A stretch of 64,000 nucleotides of DNA, taken from positions 423,502 through 487,501 of the forward strand of contig NZ_SJPM01000001.1 in NCBI RefSeq assembly GCF_007859915.1, in the 5' to 3' direction. Under the pieces are notes generated by a model. It saw only the letters and a program-made list of their open reading frames with translations. It was not told the DNA's origin and searched no databases. This stretch comes from Neorhodopirellula pilleata. Lineage in GTDB: Bacteria; Planctomycetota; Planctomycetia; Pirellulales; Pirellulaceae. Of this stretch, positions 35,287 through 45,423 are shown piece by piece. The translations under genes were made by a program, and so were the position numbers. Within the stretch, counting starts at the first letter, position 1. Every line of letters begins with the position of its first letter.

Positions 35287-36158
35287 CAGCTAACACCCTG
35301 TTTCGCTTTCACGGCCAAAGCCGATTCGCGTTGTGCCAACCGGGCGGCATCGCGTCGGGACTCTTCGACCGGTTCATCGCTGTAGAGCAAACCGTCCTTG
35401 AGTCGCACAATACGGCGGGCGCGTTCGGCAACATCGTCTTCGTGGGTAACCAGGATGATCGTTCGGCCTTCTTCATTGAGTTGATCGAACAACGCCAAAA
35501 TCTCATCCGTCGTGACGCTGTCGAGGTTCCCGGTCGGTTCGTCCGCCAAGATAAAGTAAGGGTCATTGACCAAACTGCGTGCGATCGCGACCCGCTGTTG
35601 TTGGCCCCCGGACAATTGATTGGGGCGGTGATCGAGTCGATCACCCAAGCCGACCTGTTCGGCCAACTCGACGGCACGGGCTCGCTGTTTCGGACCAAGT
35701 TTTCCTTGGTAGTACAGCGGCACTTGGATGTTCTCAACGACCGTCAATTGTTGGATCAGGTTATAGGACTGAAAGACAAATCCGATGCGACGACTGCGGA
35801 TCTCGGCGAGTTGGTCGTCGGTCATCAATGAGATGTTGTCATCGCCCAAAAACAGATTTCCGGATGTCGGTTGATCCAGACAACCGAGCATGTTGAGCAG
35901 CGTACTCTTGCCGCTGCCCGACGGTCCCATGATAGCGACGTAATCTCCCTCGGGGACGTCAAACGAGACGCCTTGGAGCGCACGCACGGTTTCGCTCTTG
36001 AGCACGTATTCCTTGACGAGCGAATCGATCCGCGTCGCCATCGAACGAACCGCCGTATCGGCCGACGCGTTGGGTTTGTACGGATCGACCGACCCGTAGG
36101 GAGAACCCGGCGAGTTGATCGTACGGGATTCGGATGAGGGTGTGTCAGGCATCGGCAT
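35286..36158 (-). CDS. ABC transporter ATP-binding protein (MacB/LolD-like)
   Basis: Walker A is GPSGSGKST, the ABC signature is LSGGQQQRV, Walker B is ILADEPTGNLDS, and the H-loop is VTHEDD. About 290 residues, with a roughly 45-residue polar N-terminal extension (Pro/Ser/Asp-rich) beyond the usual 225-residue unit. The start at 36158 is the ATG overlapping the adaptor gene's TGA by one base (TGATG); a TTG three bases upstream is also in frame. It powers the permease encoded just downstream. Confidence 0.96.
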   Translation of the reverse strand: MPMPDTPSSESRTINSPGSPYGSVDPYKPNASADTAVRSMATRIDSLVKEYVLKSETVRALQGVSFDVPEGDYVAIMGPSGSGKSTLLNMLGCLDQPTSGNLFLGDDNISLMTDDQLAEIRSRRIGFVFQSYNLIQQLTVVENIQVPLYYQGKLGPKQRARAVELAEQVGLGDRLDHRPNQLSGGQQQRVAIARSLVNDPYFILADEPTGNLDSVTTDEILALFDQLNEEGRTIILVTHEDDVAERARRIVRLKDGLLYSDEPVEESRRDAARLAQRESALAVKAKQGVS

Positions 36159-37927
36159 CAAGCGGCAGGAGTTTCGGAACTCGACGACGACGCGTCCGCT
36201 TGCGGTTTGCCTTGGTATCTTCCTTCGCCTCCCGCACCGCCACCGGCTTCGCCGCGCGGCGCACCTCCGCCCGGTCCGCCACCTTGGTAGGACCCACCGC
36301 CGGGCCCTCCGCCAGTTCCGGGCCGTCCGCCTGCTCCGGGACGTCCACTTCCTCCGGGGCGGCCACTCGGGCCATCTGCGGTCGGACCGCCAGGGCCGGG
36401 GCCTGCGTCGGCCGAAGCGAGGCCGGTTTCCTCTTCATCGGCGGAACCGCGTGCGACGTTCTTGGCCTCTTCGGACAACGCCAGCATGTCGCTGTTGTCG
36501 GTGACAATGACTTCGGGCAAGTTCATCAACGTGAGATGTTGACGCAGGTTCAGCACCGCCGACTCGCCCGGTTTGAGCCCCTCGGCGATACTCGCCATGG
36601 TTTCGTTGGTCGCCAAAATCTCGACTTCTCGTGTTTCGAAAGATTGGGCGCCGGTTTGAACGAGCGAATACGTTTTGTTGTCGTGTTCATAAATCGCCTG
36701 AATCGGGACTTGCGTCGCCGTGGGGATTTGCTCGACAAACACTTCCACGCTCGCCGTCATCCCGGTCCGAATCACGTCAGGTGGATCGATGATCTCGACA
36801 TTGACGGCGTACTCCTTGATCGACGAACTGAACCACGAACTCGGTTCGGCATAGCGATTGACCTTGGCAACCCGGCCGGTCAGGACCATACCGGGCAACG
36901 CGTCGATGCGGATCTTGGCGGGCATTCCCCGTCGCAGCAAAGTGATCCGAGATTCGTTGACCTTGCATCGGACCTGCATTTTGGAAGGGTCGGGCAATCG
37001 GATCAGGCTCTGTCGTTCTCGAACCATGGCACCCGCTTCGACGACGAATTCGGCATTGCCACCTCGCGAGCTGTACTTGTTCGCATGGACGACCACTCCG
37101 TCGGTCGGCGCGTAGATCACGCACTTTTCGATCTGCTGTTCGATTTCGGCGACTTCCTGTTGTTGCTCGAATAGTTTGGCTTCGGCGGCCGACAGGTTGG
37201 CTTTTTGTGCATCGATATCGCTGTCGAATTGAACGAGCATTTTGCGTTTGGTCAGTGTTTGCAGAACCTTCAAACGGCCTTGAGCGGCTTCGAGTTGGTT
37301 CCTTGCATTGGCCAGGGCGAACTTATCGGCTTCCAACTGCAGTGACTTGACGAGCCCCTTGGCGACCAAACGTTCACTGCTTCCCAGGGCCAATTGAGCT
37401 TTGCGGAGTTCTTGCTCGGCGATCGCGATTTCGCTCAAAATGGCGCGTTCTTCTGTCTTGAATACCCCTTCAAGATACTCCTCACGAGCGATCTCGGCTT
37501 GCTCGACGAGTGCCTTGGCGGTCGCGTAGCCGGCCTCGGCAGTAATGACTTCGATGCGATCCTCTTTGAGTTCGATTTCGAGGTTTGACGAGTCCAGTTC
37601 GATCAGCTTGTCGCCCTGCTTGACTTTTGCCCCTTCGTCGATCACCCACAGAATAGGAGTGCCGGTGTTCCCGCGTGCCTCGATCTCGCAAATGATCTCG
37701 GTATTGCTACTGCTTTCAATTTCGCCCTGCTCGATCACCGTATGGTCGAACGCCCCTTGGGTGACTTCACTAAGAATCAGGTCATCAGGAGCCAGTTTCT
37801 TCTGATCTTCCAAATAGGACTGATAACCGAACCATCCTCCCACACCGATCACACCGACGAAGAACAACAAAATGAGCAGAGTGTTGCCCCGGCGGGTGGC
37901 CGGGGCTCGTCGGGTAGATATTCGCAT
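36158..37927 (-). CDS. Periplasmic adaptor (membrane fusion protein, MacA/HlyD-like)
   Basis: The ATG at 37927 was chosen because a basic start and single membrane anchor follow at once (RRAPATRRGNTLLILLFFVG). An upstream 29-residue extension is possible. The order is barrel-lipoyl half (GAFDHTVIEQGEIESSSN, VKQGDKLIELDSS), a long coiled-coil hairpin (about 110-260), second lipoyl half (VIYAPTDGVVVHANKYSSRGG), then barrel domains (GMTASVEVFVEQ). About 589 residues. The last 85 residues are an unusual Gly/Pro-rich, Arg-sprinkled low-complexity tail. First gene of the three-gene exporter; no outer-membrane channel gene is adjacent. Confidence 0.93.
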   Translation of the reverse strand: MRISTRRAPATRRGNTLLILLFFVGVIGVGGWFGYQSYLEDQKKLAPDDLILSEVTQGAFDHTVIEQGEIESSSNTEIICEIEARGNTGTPILWVIDEGAKVKQGDKLIELDSSNLEIELKEDRIEVITAEAGYATAKALVEQAEIAREEYLEGVFKTEERAILSEIAIAEQELRKAQLALGSSERLVAKGLVKSLQLEADKFALANARNQLEAAQGRLKVLQTLTKRKMLVQFDSDIDAQKANLSAAEAKLFEQQQEVAEIEQQIEKCVIYAPTDGVVVHANKYSSRGGNAEFVVEAGAMVRERQSLIRLPDPSKMQVRCKVNESRITLLRRGMPAKIRIDALPGMVLTGRVAKVNRYAEPSSWFSSSIKEYAVNVEIIDPPDVIRTGMTASVEVFVEQIPTATQVPIQAIYEHDNKTYSLVQTGAQSFETREVEILATNETMASIAEGLKPGESAVLNLRQHLTLMNLPEVIVTDNSDMLALSEEAKNVARGSADEEETGLASADAGPGPGGPTADGPSGRPGGSGRPGAGGRPGTGGGPGGGSYQGGGPGGGAPRGEAGGGAGGEGRYQGKPQADASSSSSETPAA

Positions 37928-38070
37928 GGGGAGGGGGCCGTGGTGCCGGAGGGGCGGAGGTGGGATCGCAAAACCGTCGAGCGTGCTAGTTACTCTAACA
38001 CCAGCGGAAGCCAATCCGCTCGCCCTGTTCTACGAACTTTTGAAGATTTGGGTCGGCTCCCTCACCATAA

Positions 38071-39477
38071 TCAGGCGTCAAAGTACCGGTCCGACGAGAT
38101 CGCCAGATTTTCCGGGATCCGATCGGCCAATTCCTCCGCGTCGAGGGCGTACCGGGCGTTGATTTCGACGGTTACCCCATCGGTGACGTTCACTCCCGCT
38201 TGAACCAGCCAACTACGGTGCAGATCGCTGATGGCTTGCTTGGCCAGTTTGGGGGTGTCGGTCTCAGCCCCGTCGGCATTCTTGATCGGTGCAAACGCCT
38301 TGGCCGGCTCGACTTCCACCACGATGGTTCGCTTCGCCGCAGGCAGAAGATCGAAAATGAATTTCTCGAATTTGGTCGCATTGGGCGACTCGGGCTCGAC
38401 GCGGTTGCCGGCTTGATCGAGGTGGGGGACCTTCTTGCTGGCACGGTGGAACGGCAGCGACGTGCTGCTGTTTTTTTCTCGAACCAGAAACTCGATGTCG
38501 AACAAATGCACGGCAATGCTGCCGGCCCATAATTTTAACCCGCCATCGGCAGTGGTCATCTCAGCCGCCGAATCGGGCAGGTCGCTGTATTCGATCACCT
38601 GGGTTCGGCCGTCGACCTGCACCACGTTGCCGACTTTCTCGGTCGGGTAACGCTTGCGAATCACTTGGCTGGTCAATTCACTTTGGGCGAGTAAATGATG
38701 GCCGATGAAAACGGGATCGCACAACGTGATTAGCGGGTTGTCGACCTGCCAGTAAAATAGATGCGAGTTGCCGTCCGCCTTCATCTTGTCGAGGCATCCG
38801 TTGCGATCGAGTGCCCGCAGCGTTCCGCCGTGACCATCTGGTGACAAAGCGAGCGAGTCCTTGTCGCTCATCAGGATTCTGCCCGATGCCGCGTCGACGG
38901 CTGGCATCGTGCCTTGTTGAAAGATGATGACCTGGTCGCGATCGAGCCCCAGGTAGTCATTCGATTCGAAATACTCACGCGTTGCCGCGTCGGTCGCTTC
39001 GCTGGTCATCAAGTACATCGGCACTGTCACGCCGTACCGTTTTCCGGTCGCGATCAATCGATCGGCGAAAATCTGAAACAACGTCCGCTCGCTCAGCGGC
39101 CCGGCGGGAAACATGCCTTTGGGCAAGTCAAACCCGAGACGGGTGCCTTGGCCTCCGGCCACAACGAGTGTCGCGATCTGCCCGGCTCGCAATGCTTCTG
39201 CGCCTTTGGCTCGCGCCTCATCGATCGTCCAGTCAGTACCCGATCCGTCGGCGGATACGGCTGGTGGCAAGTCTGCCCGAGCGGCCAAGGCGGCAAAGTC
39301 GGTCGAGGAATCTTTGCCTTCGATTAGCTGTGAAAGTTCTTCGAAATCGATTTGGTTGATCTGAGCGGCTAACTTGTCCCGCGAGGTCGAGTCGAGTTGA
39401 TCCCAAAACCGCAGCAGGTGGTCTTGCTGGTAGGCGCGGAGATGTTCGAGGAGGGCGTCGTGGTTGGCGGCAGGCAT
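38071..39477 (-). CDS. UDP-sugar pyrophosphorylase (UTP:GlcNAc-1-P / UDPGP family)
   Basis: A eukaryotic-type UDPGP/UAP1-like uridylyltransferase. The nucleotide-binding loop is VVAGGQGTRLGFDLPKGMFP. Further motifs are VPMYLMTSEATD, QGTMPAVD, SPDGHGGTLRAL, WQVDNPLITLCDP and KFEKFIFDLLPAA. It should condense UTP with a hexose-1-phosphate or GlcNAc-1-phosphate to a UDP-sugar for envelope or polysaccharide synthesis. About 468 residues from the ATG at 39477 (MPAANHDALLEHL). Upstream of that ATG the frame would run through a heptanucleotide array encoding SSLFTLH repeats, so the extension was rejected. The array begins 2 bases from the ATG. Confidence 0.92.
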   Translation of the reverse strand: MPAANHDALLEHLRAYQQDHLLRFWDQLDSTSRDKLAAQINQIDFEELSQLIEGKDSSTDFAALAARADLPPAVSADGSGTDWTIDEARAKGAEALRAGQIATLVVAGGQGTRLGFDLPKGMFPAGPLSERTLFQIFADRLIATGKRYGVTVPMYLMTSEATDAATREYFESNDYLGLDRDQVIIFQQGTMPAVDAASGRILMSDKDSLALSPDGHGGTLRALDRNGCLDKMKADGNSHLFYWQVDNPLITLCDPVFIGHHLLAQSELTSQVIRKRYPTEKVGNVVQVDGRTQVIEYSDLPDSAAEMTTADGGLKLWAGSIAVHLFDIEFLVREKNSSTSLPFHRASKKVPHLDQAGNRVEPESPNATKFEKFIFDLLPAAKRTIVVEVEPAKAFAPIKNADGAETDTPKLAKQAISDLHRSWLVQAGVNVTDGVTVEINARYALDAEELADRIPENLAISSDRYFDA

Positions 39478-39479
39478 GG

Positions 39480-39591
39480 GTGAAGAGTGAAGAGTGAAGA
39501 GTGAAGAGTGAAGAGTGAAGAGTGAAGAGTGAAGAGTGAAGGGTGAAGAGTGAAGAGTGAAGAGTGAAGAGTGAAGAGTGAAGAGTGGAGA
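39480..39591. repeat. Heptanucleotide tandem array 3 (GTGAAGA)
   Basis: Fourteen perfect GTGAAGA units, one GTGAAGG in the middle and one terminal GTGGAGA, each 7 bases. It lies directly upstream of the pyrophosphorylase start, and the minus strand is stop-free in all three frames. It is the same motif as part of array 1 near 30656-30732. Confidence 0.95.
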
Positions 39592-39625
39592 CGGCGGAAC
39601 TGTTGTGTTATCAGCCCCAACGCGC

Positions 39626-39882
39626 TGGCTGGCTGTTGATTTCATCGTAACCCGATGCGTCAGCGAGGGATTGAACGCCATTCATTCTCTTTGAAGTATC
39701 CCTCGCTTACGCGTCTTGAAGTTGTACTTTTGCCTGTGGCATTGGTTTTTAGTAACCCGCTGCGTAAGCGAGGGATGAGTCCATATCAACTATCCCTCGC
39801 TTACGCAGCGGGTTACGAAAAAACTGCAACTTCAAAACTCACGCGTCGGGTTTCGATGAGGACTAAATCAACAGCCTGCCAG
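39626..39882. repeat. Nested family A elements (copies 3 and 4)
   Basis: The outer copy has its left arm at 39646-39671 and a right arm that begins at 39698 and breaks off at 39714. A second, almost perfect family A hairpin (39752-39776 / 39792-39817) sits in the interruption. The inserted segment is bounded by TTGAAGTTGTACTTTT and its near-complement ending CAACTTCAA. ACGCGTC occurs at both junctions, a possible 7-bp target duplication. The outer copy then resumes with GGGTTTCGATGAGG and the closing AATCAACAGCC. The whole 39592-39935 stretch is repeat-derived. Confidence 0.75.
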
Positions 39883-39935
39883 CGGGTTGCGGCTATCCAA
39901 CGGTACCACAGTCAGCGAAAACCATGCCGGAACAC

Positions 39936-41246
39936 TCAGGTCGCCGAAACGGATACCAATGCTTTATCACTAATGTCTTTGCGGCACCAAGCGCCTTGCC
40001 ATCGAATCTTTGCAACTGCCTTGTAGGCCTGTAGCTTCGCGGCGCTGATCGTGTCGCCCATCGCGGTCACACCGAGGACACGGCCGCCGGCGTTGACGAC
40101 GTTTCCGTCGACCATCTTCGTTCCGGCGTGAAAGACCTTCACGTTTTCCATCGCATCGGCGTCGGCGATCCCCTTGATCGGATGCCCCTTCTCGTACTCG
40201 CCGGGGTAGCCTTCACTTGCCATCACGACGCAAATCGAAGGTCGCTCGTCAAACTCCAATCCGTCCAATTCACCGAGCCGACCATCGATGGTCGCCTGCA
40301 TGACTTCGGCTAAATCCGTTTTCAATCGCATCAGCAGCGGCTGACATTCCGGATCGCCCAAACGCACATTGAACTCGAGCACCTTGGGCCCCGCCGGGGT
40401 CAACATCAAACCCGCGTATAAGACGCCTTTGAAAGGGCGTCGACTGCGTTTCATCGCGTGAACCACCGGGACTAAGATGCCCGATTCGACGCGTGCGAGC
40501 GTCTCTTCGTCGAGGACCGGGGCGGGGCAGTAGGCGCCCATGCCGCCGGTGTTCGGACCGGTGTCGCCGTCACCAGCCGGCTTGTGGTCCTGGGCCGCCG
40601 GTAATGTCAATATCGTTTCGCCGTCGGTGATCGCCAGGACGCTGACTTCCGGTCCGGTCAAGCGTTCTTCGATAATGATTTCTTTACCCGCCGCACCGAA
40701 CTCCTTGCGGGCCCCGATCCGGTCGATCGCGTCGAGGGCTTGCGACCGGTTCTCGCAAACGATGACTCCCTTTCCGGCCGCCAAGCCGTCGGCTTTGACG
40801 ACCACATTGACCGGGTCACTCGGTTCGGTAAAGCGGTCTTTGATATATCGCATCGCATCATCAGGCGAGCGGAACGTTTGGTAATCCGCCGTGGGAATAT
40901 CGGCCGATCGCAATAAGTTCTTGCAGAACACTTTGCTGCCTTCGAGTTCGGCGGCCACCTTCGATGGCCCGAACACCCGCAAACCGGCCGCCTGCATGTC
41001 GTCGACCAACCCCGCAACCAACGGTGCCTCGGGACCGACGACGACCAAACCGACATCGTTGTTCTTGGCAAATTGGATCAAACCGGCGTGATCGTCTTGA
41101 GCCAAATCCACGTTCGTCGCGTCCACCCCCGTTCCCGCGTTGCCGGGAGCGACAAAGACTTCGCGGACGTGCGAGCTTTGAGCTAGTTTCCAGGCAATCG
41201 CGTGTTCGCGCCCGCCACTACCGACAATGAGAACGTTGTATGACAT
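39936..41246 (-). CDS. purD: Phosphoribosylamine-glycine ligase (GAR synthetase)
   Basis: The N-terminal VLIVGSGGREHAIAWKLAQS is diagnostic. The ATP-grasp core includes VVKADGLAAGKGVIVCE and GPEVSVLAITDG; QDHKPAGDGDTGPNTGGMGAYCP and LEFNVRLGDPECQPLL complete the signature. It catalyses the second step of purine synthesis, joining glycine to 5-phosphoribosylamine. About 436 residues from the ATG at 41246 (MSYNVLIVG); a 19-residue upstream extension has no family support. Repeat elements lie on both sides. Confidence 0.98.
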   Translation of the reverse strand: MSYNVLIVGSGGREHAIAWKLAQSSHVREVFVAPGNAGTGVDATNVDLAQDDHAGLIQFAKNNDVGLVVVGPEAPLVAGLVDDMQAAGLRVFGPSKVAAELEGSKVFCKNLLRSADIPTADYQTFRSPDDAMRYIKDRFTEPSDPVNVVVKADGLAAGKGVIVCENRSQALDAIDRIGARKEFGAAGKEIIIEERLTGPEVSVLAITDGETILTLPAAQDHKPAGDGDTGPNTGGMGAYCPAPVLDEETLARVESGILVPVVHAMKRSRRPFKGVLYAGLMLTPAGPKVLEFNVRLGDPECQPLLMRLKTDLAEVMQATIDGRLGELDGLEFDERPSICVVMASEGYPGEYEKGHPIKGIADADAMENVKVFHAGTKMVDGNVVNAGGRVLGVTAMGDTISAAKLQAYKAVAKIRWQGAWCRKDISDKALVSVSAT

Positions 41247-41354
41247 GGGGATGAAATCGAGGATGGGGGGAGGGAGATTCGCTAAGTGCTTGTTCGGAAG
41301 CAATTTACCTGATCAGCAAATAGCCGCAACGCACCAGCGGCTTGCTGGTTAAAT

Positions 41355-41432
41355 CGTAACCCGATGCGTGAGCGAGGGATTCCCTGGCCTTATTCAACTA
41401 CAAGGGATCCCTCACTGACGCTTCGGGTTACG
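41355..41432. repeat. Dispersed palindromic element, family A, copy 5
   Basis: Arms at 41355-41380 and 41407-41432 on the CGTAACCCGATGCGTGAGCG pattern, followed by TTAAATCGACAGCCCTAGCG. It lies between purD and the 1190-residue gene. Confidence 0.85.
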
Positions 41433-41520
41433 ATTAAATCGACAGCCCTAGCGCGTTGCGGCTGATTGTGGTTTATTTGCGAACGAGCCTTGAGCATCAC
41501 GAGAACAAGATCTCGCAATG

Positions 41521-44500
41521 CTAGACACTCGCCAAACGATCCAGCATAACGGGATCGTTCGGTGAAGGAGACATCGGGTCCACGCCGAGGCTGCCGATCA
41601 GGCTGCTGGGATAGCTCGATGCCTCGGCTTGCTGGCGTTTGGCTTGCACGAACGCCAAGCGATCCTTCAAACCAAGGCGTTCGACGGCTTCGTCGTTTTG
41701 GGGTTTGCTGATGAATTCGTTCAAGCGATTTTCAAACGCGGTCCAGTGTTCGACGTCGCGTTGCTGTTTCGCTTGCAATCGACGCGCGTACCAATCGCTA
41801 CTAAGCAAGGACTCACGCGTGAACAGGTTGCGAACTTCCGGCGAGTCGATCGTGTGTCCGTTGTGTTCGCCGTGAACCATGATGTCCAGAACCGCACGCA
41901 ACGGCGGGCACGCCAACTCGTAACCGAAATCATTGAAGTAATTCTTCGCAACGCGCGCTTGGGCCTCAGTAATCTGCAGGATCCCGTCGCCGAACGCTTC
42001 TAAGTCTTGAGTCTCCGGACGCAGGATCGAGTCCGGGAACACCTTGGCCGGGTTGTCGAACACGCGTGCCAAGTAGGTGCGAACGAACTTCTTGGTCATC
42101 CGGTATCCCAGACGACTGGCCGGGATCAGCTTGCCGTTGTATTCGAAGTCTTCGACGCGTTGCAGCATCCCTTCGGCGATCAGTTGATCCGGATCGCGTT
42201 CTTGCGCCGTCATCCGGCACCACACCTCGGGGATCAGTAACGAAATATCATGTCCGACTTCGAAATGAGGACCGATATGGCCTGCCGGCGTGCTGAACCC
42301 GCCCAAGTCCGTCAGGATCGTGGCAACGATCGCGTTGTTCATGTCGATCGCCGGATGTAGCGCGTTGAACGGTCCCTTGGTGAGCGCCCCTTCGCTACCC
42401 GCCCCCGTCGTGCTGGGGCTCTTGCCGGTTAGCGAGCATACCCAATCCATGATCAGTTCAGGCAGTTCTTGATAATGCAATGGCGAATAGACGGCCAAGG
42501 ATCGAATGCCGGCGGCGCGGTCGGGTGGATTATTGCGGCGTCCGGACAACACCGCGCCCACCGGCGTCAGCACCGGTGCACCGGCTGGTAACTTGCGAAA
42601 CAGCTGCATGCCCCGGATCGCGACGTAGGTGTCCAAATGGCGAACCATGTCAGGACGGTCTTGCAGGTAGCGAGGGTTCTTCGTCCGGGCTCCATCGACG
42701 ATCCGTGGATCAGCGGTGCTGACGACGTAGCCGTCCTCGGCCGCAGCGGCCTTTTCCAACAACGCTTCCATCGGACCGGTGAACTTATCAAATTCGATGG
42801 CGTCGGCGATGATCTCGCGTGCCTGCTTGCTTGTTAGCGGTTCGAAGTTTGAGATGAAGTTGCCTGGACCGGAAAGGTCCAATTCGGTTTGTTTATCGAG
42901 ACCGCGATGGACCGCGTCGTCGGGACGCTGGAACAATCGGTACTCGCAGTTCTCGACGAACTTATAGCTTTCCGCATCGGCGAACATCGATCCGACTAGA
43001 GGCGGAATTCCGGCATTCGCCAGCGACGATGAAGGCACCACGATACTCGCCGAGATGTCGTCTTCCCGCTGCACCTTGGCGGCCGCGATGAAGTCTTGCC
43101 GCAGCTTAAACGTCCGCCATCGGGAGTCTTCCAGTCCGACACGCAGGTAGGTTCCCACCAACGGGCGATCACCGATCTTCAATTCGTGCCCTGGCGAACC
43201 GTTGACGATATCGACCCGGAATTGCTCACGCCAATTGAACTCGCCCGGCGATATGCCCTCTTCGGCATCGGTGCCGATGAACCGCTTGACGATCAACGCG
43301 ATCGCGTAAACATGTTCGGGAATGGTATTGAGCCAAGTGTTATATTCGTCGTTGTATTCCGGTGACGGCGTCAGCAGCTTGATCACGCTGCCGAGAGATC
43401 GCTTGGGATCCAAGACACTACGTGAGGCCCTGTCCGCGTAGACCTTTGCTCCATCCGAATCGGAGGCCCATCGATTGCTGTAATCTTTGGCAAAGATTTC
43501 ATCAACAAGCGCGAAGTCTTTGTCGTGGTCTTTGACGAAGATCGGACCATAGAGCATGTAATCGCGTAGGCTTTTGCTGATTTCGCTCTTGCCGCCGCCG
43601 CTGACCGTACATGGCTTGTGGCAAAACACGCCTTCACCGACGGTGCCGATCAACCGCCAGCTCGGGGCGCTAGCGTGTTTGGCCAATTGCAGTTTGTAAC
43701 CGCTCGGCGTGATGTAAACCTGATCGGGCGACAAGGGAATGGTCTGAGTCGCGCCGGTGGCGTCTTTCCAACGGATGTGACGCGACTTCAGAGACGCGAA
43801 CGCGCTTTCAGGAATGTAGATAACCTCCGGATAAAGCTTGTCGATGCCATATCCTTCGGGTTGAACATCAATGAAGTCTGCGTAGCGTTGGGCAACTTCA
43901 GTAAAAGTCTGTCCATTGTAAAGGCGGCTTTTGGCTTGGAAGTGGTCGCCTAGTGAATACGACGCGAACGCGAGCGCCCCGCCGGCGTGCTCTTCTTCCG
44001 CGTTGCCCATCAAGTTGGCCGCGTAGCTGAGCTGTGTCTTGACCTCTTTCTTGCAATAGCCGAAATAGTTGTCGGCGATCAAGGTCACGATCACGCCGGA
44101 CTCATCTCGGCAAGTTACCTTGAACGCCGAGCCGTCGTTATAAAGTTCGCCTTCGGTTTGCCAGCACATTCGGTCCCGACGTTGACGTTCGGTCGCATCG
44201 TCGTAGTGCGGCAAACCGACATCCTTTTTCGTTAAACCAACCAGATGGGTTGCCAGGATCACGCAACCGGTATGCCCGCTCCAGTGCAGCGCATCCAGCC
44301 CCGCGTCACCACCGGCAACCAACGGATCGCCAGCGTTGCCGAAGATGGACTCGACAAAGTCCAGGTTGCTACAAAAATTTCCGGGGACGAAGAAACGCGT
44401 TTCCATCGTCTTGTGCTCGCTAACGCCCTCAATCCCTGGCGCGACTAACGGACGCAACATCAACGAGACCCATGTGCGAGCGGGTTCGGGGGATTCGCTC

Positions 44501-45093
44501 GTGTAAGGAAGTTCCAAGTCCGATTCCGGCGGTCGCATTGCCGACTGGAATAATTTCACGAAAACTTCTTTGGGAACGGCTCGTTTGTCACCTGGAATCG
44601 GTAACCCGCCTTCAACGACATGAAACGTTCCTGCGGTCGTGCGTCGATCTGATTTCGGATTGTTCAAGACACCATTGAAACACCGATACGATTTAACTTG
44701 GTCGTTCTCGAACTTGTTCTTGCCCAGCGGCAAACTTAGCTCACGCGCCAATCCGTGTCGGTCGAGCGTCAACGAACGCGTGGGCAGACGCAACTTGTCG
44801 CCGCCGGTGCAGTCGGCAAAGTATCGTTTCAAGAACGCCTCGATCCGCCCGTCGATCGGCGGTTGATGCTGCCTCAAGATCGCGTTGCGCTCGCGGAAAC
44901 TCTCCAGCAATTCTCGGGGCAACGCCGACTCAGGGTGTTCCTGGTTTGATTCGTCCGGTGGAGTCAAACCCGCCATTGCCAATTGGAAGGTCAAATAACT
45001 TTGTCGTCGTTGACGTTCGGCCGGGGACGAACTCAAGACACTGTCCCAACCGACAGAGCGTTGAAGTTCAGCGGAATCACGTTGTAAGGGCAT
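41521..45093 (-). CDS. 1190-residue enzyme, possibly pyrophosphate-type PEP carboxykinase
   Basis: A large soluble protein from an ATG at 45093, with no signal or membrane segment. Notable segments: [79 protein letters not shown], a Gly-rich [13 protein letters not shown] near residue 497 that resembles a phosphate-binding loop, [18 protein letters not shown], and [19 protein letters not shown]. Size and these features agree with my memory of the PPi-dependent PEP carboxykinases of Propionibacterium and Entamoeba (about 1100-1200 residues), which interconvert oxaloacetate and PEP with pyrophosphate. The assignment rests on recall without alignment. Pyruvate carboxylase elsewhere in the window fits this metabolism. 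The alternative is an unrelated large conserved protein. Confidence 0.5.
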   Translation of the reverse strand: MPLQRDSAELQRSVGWDSVLSSSPAERQRRQSYLTFQLAMAGLTPPDESNQEHPESALPRELLESFRERNAILRQHQPPIDGRIEAFLKRYFADCTGGDKLRLPTRSLTLDRHGLARELSLPLGKNKFENDQVKSYRCFNGVLNNPKSDRRTTAGTFHVVEGGLPIPGDKRAVPKEVFVKLFQSAMRPPESDLELPYTSESPEPARTWVSLMLRPLVAPGIEGVSEHKTMETRFFVPGNFCSNLDFVESIFGNAGDPLVAGGDAGLDALHWSGHTGCVILATHLVGLTKKDVGLPHYDDATERQRRDRMCWQTEGELYNDGSAFKVTCRDESGVIVTLIADNYFGYCKKEVKTQLSYAANLMGNAEEEHAGGALAFASYSLGDHFQAKSRLYNGQTFTEVAQRYADFIDVQPEGYGIDKLYPEVIYIPESAFASLKSRHIRWKDATGATQTIPLSPDQVYITPSGYKLQLAKHASAPSWRLIGTVGEGVFCHKPCTVSGGGKSEISKSLRDYMLYGPIFVKDHDKDFALVDEIFAKDYSNRWASDSDGAKVYADRASRSVLDPKRSLGSVIKLLTPSPEYNDEYNTWLNTIPEHVYAIALIVKRFIGTDAEEGISPGEFNWREQFRVDIVNGSPGHELKIGDRPLVGTYLRVGLEDSRWRTFKLRQDFIAAAKVQREDDISASIVVPSSSLANAGIPPLVGSMFADAESYKFVENCEYRLFQRPDDAVHRGLDKQTELDLSGPGNFISNFEPLTSKQAREIIADAIEFDKFTGPMEALLEKAAAAEDGYVVSTADPRIVDGARTKNPRYLQDRPDMVRHLDTYVAIRGMQLFRKLPAGAPVLTPVGAVLSGRRNNPPDRAAGIRSLAVYSPLHYQELPELIMDWVCSLTGKSPSTTGAGSEGALTKGPFNALHPAIDMNNAIVATILTDLGGFSTPAGHIGPHFEVGHDISLLIPEVWCRMTAQERDPDQLIAEGMLQRVEDFEYNGKLIPASRLGYRMTKKFVRTYLARVFDNPAKVFPDSILRPETQDLEAFGDGILQITEAQARVAKNYFNDFGYELACPPLRAVLDIMVHGEHNGHTIDSPEVRNLFTRESLLSSDWYARRLQAKQQRDVEHWTAFENRLNEFISKPQNDEAVERLGLKDRLAFVQAKRQQAEASSYPSSLIGSLGVDPMSPSPNDPVMLDRLASV

Positions 45094-45423
45094 GGGATTA
45101 GCCTTTCCAGGTTCGAATACGGAGGGTGATCGGCTCGCAAACCGCCTTTCTGCCGCTAGCGCCTAGAAGCTTACCAAATTGCCTGCAATTACCAAGGTGT
45201 CGTCTTGTCCTCGTCACTGCCGCTAGGCCGCATTTCGTTGTCATCGAGCCAACCCGAACAACCGGAGTGACCGTCATTGTTTGACAGAAGTTGGAAAACT
45301 CCGCACCAAACCTACGCGAGAAATTGGACTAAGGATGAAAGGGAAGTAGCGTCTACTAACACCCTTCCAATTTCGACACTCGCCCGCCGCGAGAGTCACT
45401 TACTCCCTCTCAAGGTTTTCTCA
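45094..45423. other. Divergent intergenic region before the YTV gene
   Basis: 330 bases that must hold promoters for both the 1190-residue gene and the YTV gene. A TTGACA lies at 45281-45286, but no matching -10 box is evident at the right distance. No repeat element is present, which is notable since most gaps of this size in the window are repeat-filled. Confidence 0.4.

Noticed and set aside
36134..37174. 346-residue open frame on the plus strand
   Set aside because: Antisense to the MacA-like adaptor; Arg-rich composition typical of GC-rich shadows.
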